Source: a bacterium
GTDB taxonomy: Bacteria; Actinomycetota; Acidimicrobiia; UBA5794; ZC4RG35
Reading direction: 5' to 3'
Assembly (NCBI GenBank): GCA_028819835.1
Contig: JAPPKR010000150.1
Span: 1 to 7,419 of the forward strand
DNA length: 7,419 nt
Translations under genes and position numbers: made by a program
Shown here: piece after piece, positions 6,680-7,419 of the stretch
How positions within the stretch are numbered: the stretch's first letter is position 1
Layout of the letters: every line of letters starts with the position of its first letter
Notes under the pieces: model-generated
Seen by the model: only the letters and a program-made list of their open reading frames with translations
What the model was told of the DNA's origin: nothing
The model's database searches: none

Positions 6680-7032
6680 CAGGCCCCCGAGCCGGGAAGG
6701 GAGACCTCTGCGCGGCAGTTGGGGCAGATGGCTGTCTGGATCTGTCCCACGATGAAACTAAAAGAGCACTCCGGGCAGGAGACCCGCGGAGATGGCGGAT
6801 CAGGCGGAGGAGGCGGCGGCGGGACGGCAGGACCGGAGGGGGGCGGCGCCGGGTATCCGCCCGGTCCGGGACCCGGGGCGTGATGGGCCGGATCGGGGCC
6901 GGACGGGGGGACGCCTCCCGGACCCGGAGCGGGTCCTTTGACCTGGTTGACAGCTCCACACCTCGGACAGGAGAAACGGCCGGGGCGGGAAATGTTGACG
7001 CTGGAGCGACAGGCGCCGCATCTGACTCTCAT
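6679..7032 (-). CDS. Small protein with two zinc ribbons joined by a Pro/Gly-rich linker
   Basis: Function unknown. Starting at ATG 7032 the protein is 117 aa. Residues 1-30 hold a four-cysteine ribbon (C5, C8, C22, C25) and residues 84-112 a second one (C86, C89, C103, C106). Both have exactly CX2C-X13-CX2C spacing, so they look like copies of one unit, each likely to bind one zinc. Residues 32-83 between them are almost only Pro, Gly, Ala and Ser, with a run of seven prolines, and should be disordered. There is no signal peptide or membrane segment. The start follows the upstream stop by 7 nt; GGAGG at 7049-7045 overlaps the end of that gene, 12 nt before the ATG, a little far but usable. 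An upstream in-frame extension to 7143 would overlap the neighbouring gene and reads as low-quality protein. It may be an adaptor or nucleic-acid-binding protein, but nothing shows which. Confidence 0.78.
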   Translation of the reverse strand: MRVRCGACRSSVNISRPGRFSCPRCGAVNQVKGPAPGPGGVPPSGPDPAHHAPGPGPGGYPAPPPSGPAVPPPPPPPDPPSPRVSCPECSFSFIVGQIQTAICPNCRAEVSLPGSGA

Positions 7033-7039
7033 GGGTTTG

Positions 7040-7375
7040 CTACTCCTCCCCGGACAACTCGGCCACCGATTGGACCCGCTCTCCCACCGCGCCGATGGAC
7101 TGCAGGTAGTGGGCCTCAAGCGCCAGCACCGCCCGGATGTCATCAGAGGTTATCCCTGCAGGGTGGCGCTGGGAAATTTGTTGGCATATGTAACTCACCG
7201 CGGGATCCGAGCCGCCCGCAACCGTCTCAACCGGTTGACGGCGGTCTTTTTGAGCCAAGCCCTGCAGATAGAAGAGTTCCCATTCGATGACACGCTGGAT
7301 CCCTGTGTCCCCCAGGCGTTCATACACCTCGGACGCCAGGTTCTCCCGGATGTGGCCTACAGCATCGGACACCAC
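7040..7375 (-). CDS. Hypothetical protein with an internal tandem duplication
   Basis: I do not recognise this family. From GTG 7375 it is 111 aa, soluble, with mostly helical-looking composition and no signal peptide. Residues 5-40 and 59-94 align without gaps: both begin AV, share Ile and Val at matching positions, and end in E-x-x-YLQ (EWELFYLQ, ALEAHYLQ). I count 9 identities in 36, plus many conservative changes, so the protein looks like two copies of a helical unit. GAGGGGG lies 8 nt before the GTG, which favours that start. The frame also stays open without a stop to the right edge (about 14 more codons, Arg/Gly-rich), so a longer protein starting outside the window is possible. It ends 7 nt before the zinc-ribbon gene and is probably in the same transcript. 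Confidence 0.65.
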   Translation of the reverse strand: MVSDAVGHIRENLASEVYERLGDTGIQRVIEWELFYLQGLAQKDRRQPVETVAGGSDPAVSYICQQISQRHPAGITSDDIRAVLALEAHYLQSIGAVGERVQSVAELSGEE

Positions 7376-7419
7376 GTAGGTAACCCCCTCGCCTGCTCCC
7401 CTCCGTCTCGCCTCCTGCC

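Noticed and set aside
6024..6959. Minus-strand 311-codon open frame overlapping the LLM oxidoreductase and zinc-ribbon genes
   Set aside because: It is in another frame of two supported genes, rich in Arg and Pro, with no motif. It is a GC-driven shadow.

Overview
This is a GC-rich, gene-dense bacterial chromosome segment. F420-type oxidoreductase chemistry, leaderless-looking and GTG starts, the GC-ending codons and the style of the SpoIID/peptidoglycan-binding protein point to Actinobacteriota. An uncultured Acidimicrobiia-like lineage is my best guess, but the class assignment is inference. I see no mobile element, CRISPR array, rRNA or tRNA. All genes but one tiny ORF are on the minus strand, so transcription runs from high to low coordinates.

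Right part (about 7419 to 5765): a compact three-gene cluster. It holds a 111-aa unknown protein with an internal duplication, a 117-aa protein with two matching zinc ribbons around a Pro/Gly-rich linker, and an LLM-class (luciferase-like, probably F420-dependent) oxidoreductase. The junctions are a 7-nt gap and a TGATG stop/start overlap, so the three are probably co-transcribed.

Middle (5764 to 5615): about 150 bases containing a plausible 30-aa single-pass membrane peptide on the plus strand. It is divergent from lpdA and its stop codon overlaps the stop of the oxidoreductase gene. A TATCAT box sits exactly 7 nt before its ATG, which fits a leaderless transcript.

Central operon (5614 to 1192): lpdA (E3, dihydrolipoyl dehydrogenase), a 2-oxo acid dehydrogenase E2 acyltransferase with one lipoyl domain, and a single continuous reading frame that joins octanoyltransferase LipB to lipoyl synthase LipA. 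The logic is self-contained. The LipB half puts octanoate on the E2 lipoyl lysine (K43), the LipA half inserts two sulfurs to make lipoate, E2 uses it for acyl transfer, and E3 reoxidises it. The E1 component is not in the window, so the substrate of the complex is open. The fused LipB-LipA is the most notable item here.

Left part (1093 to 1): the N-terminal 364 residues of a secreted SpoIID/LytB-type cell-wall protein with two peptidoglycan-binding repeats. It runs off the left edge just as the catalytic SpoIID core begins.
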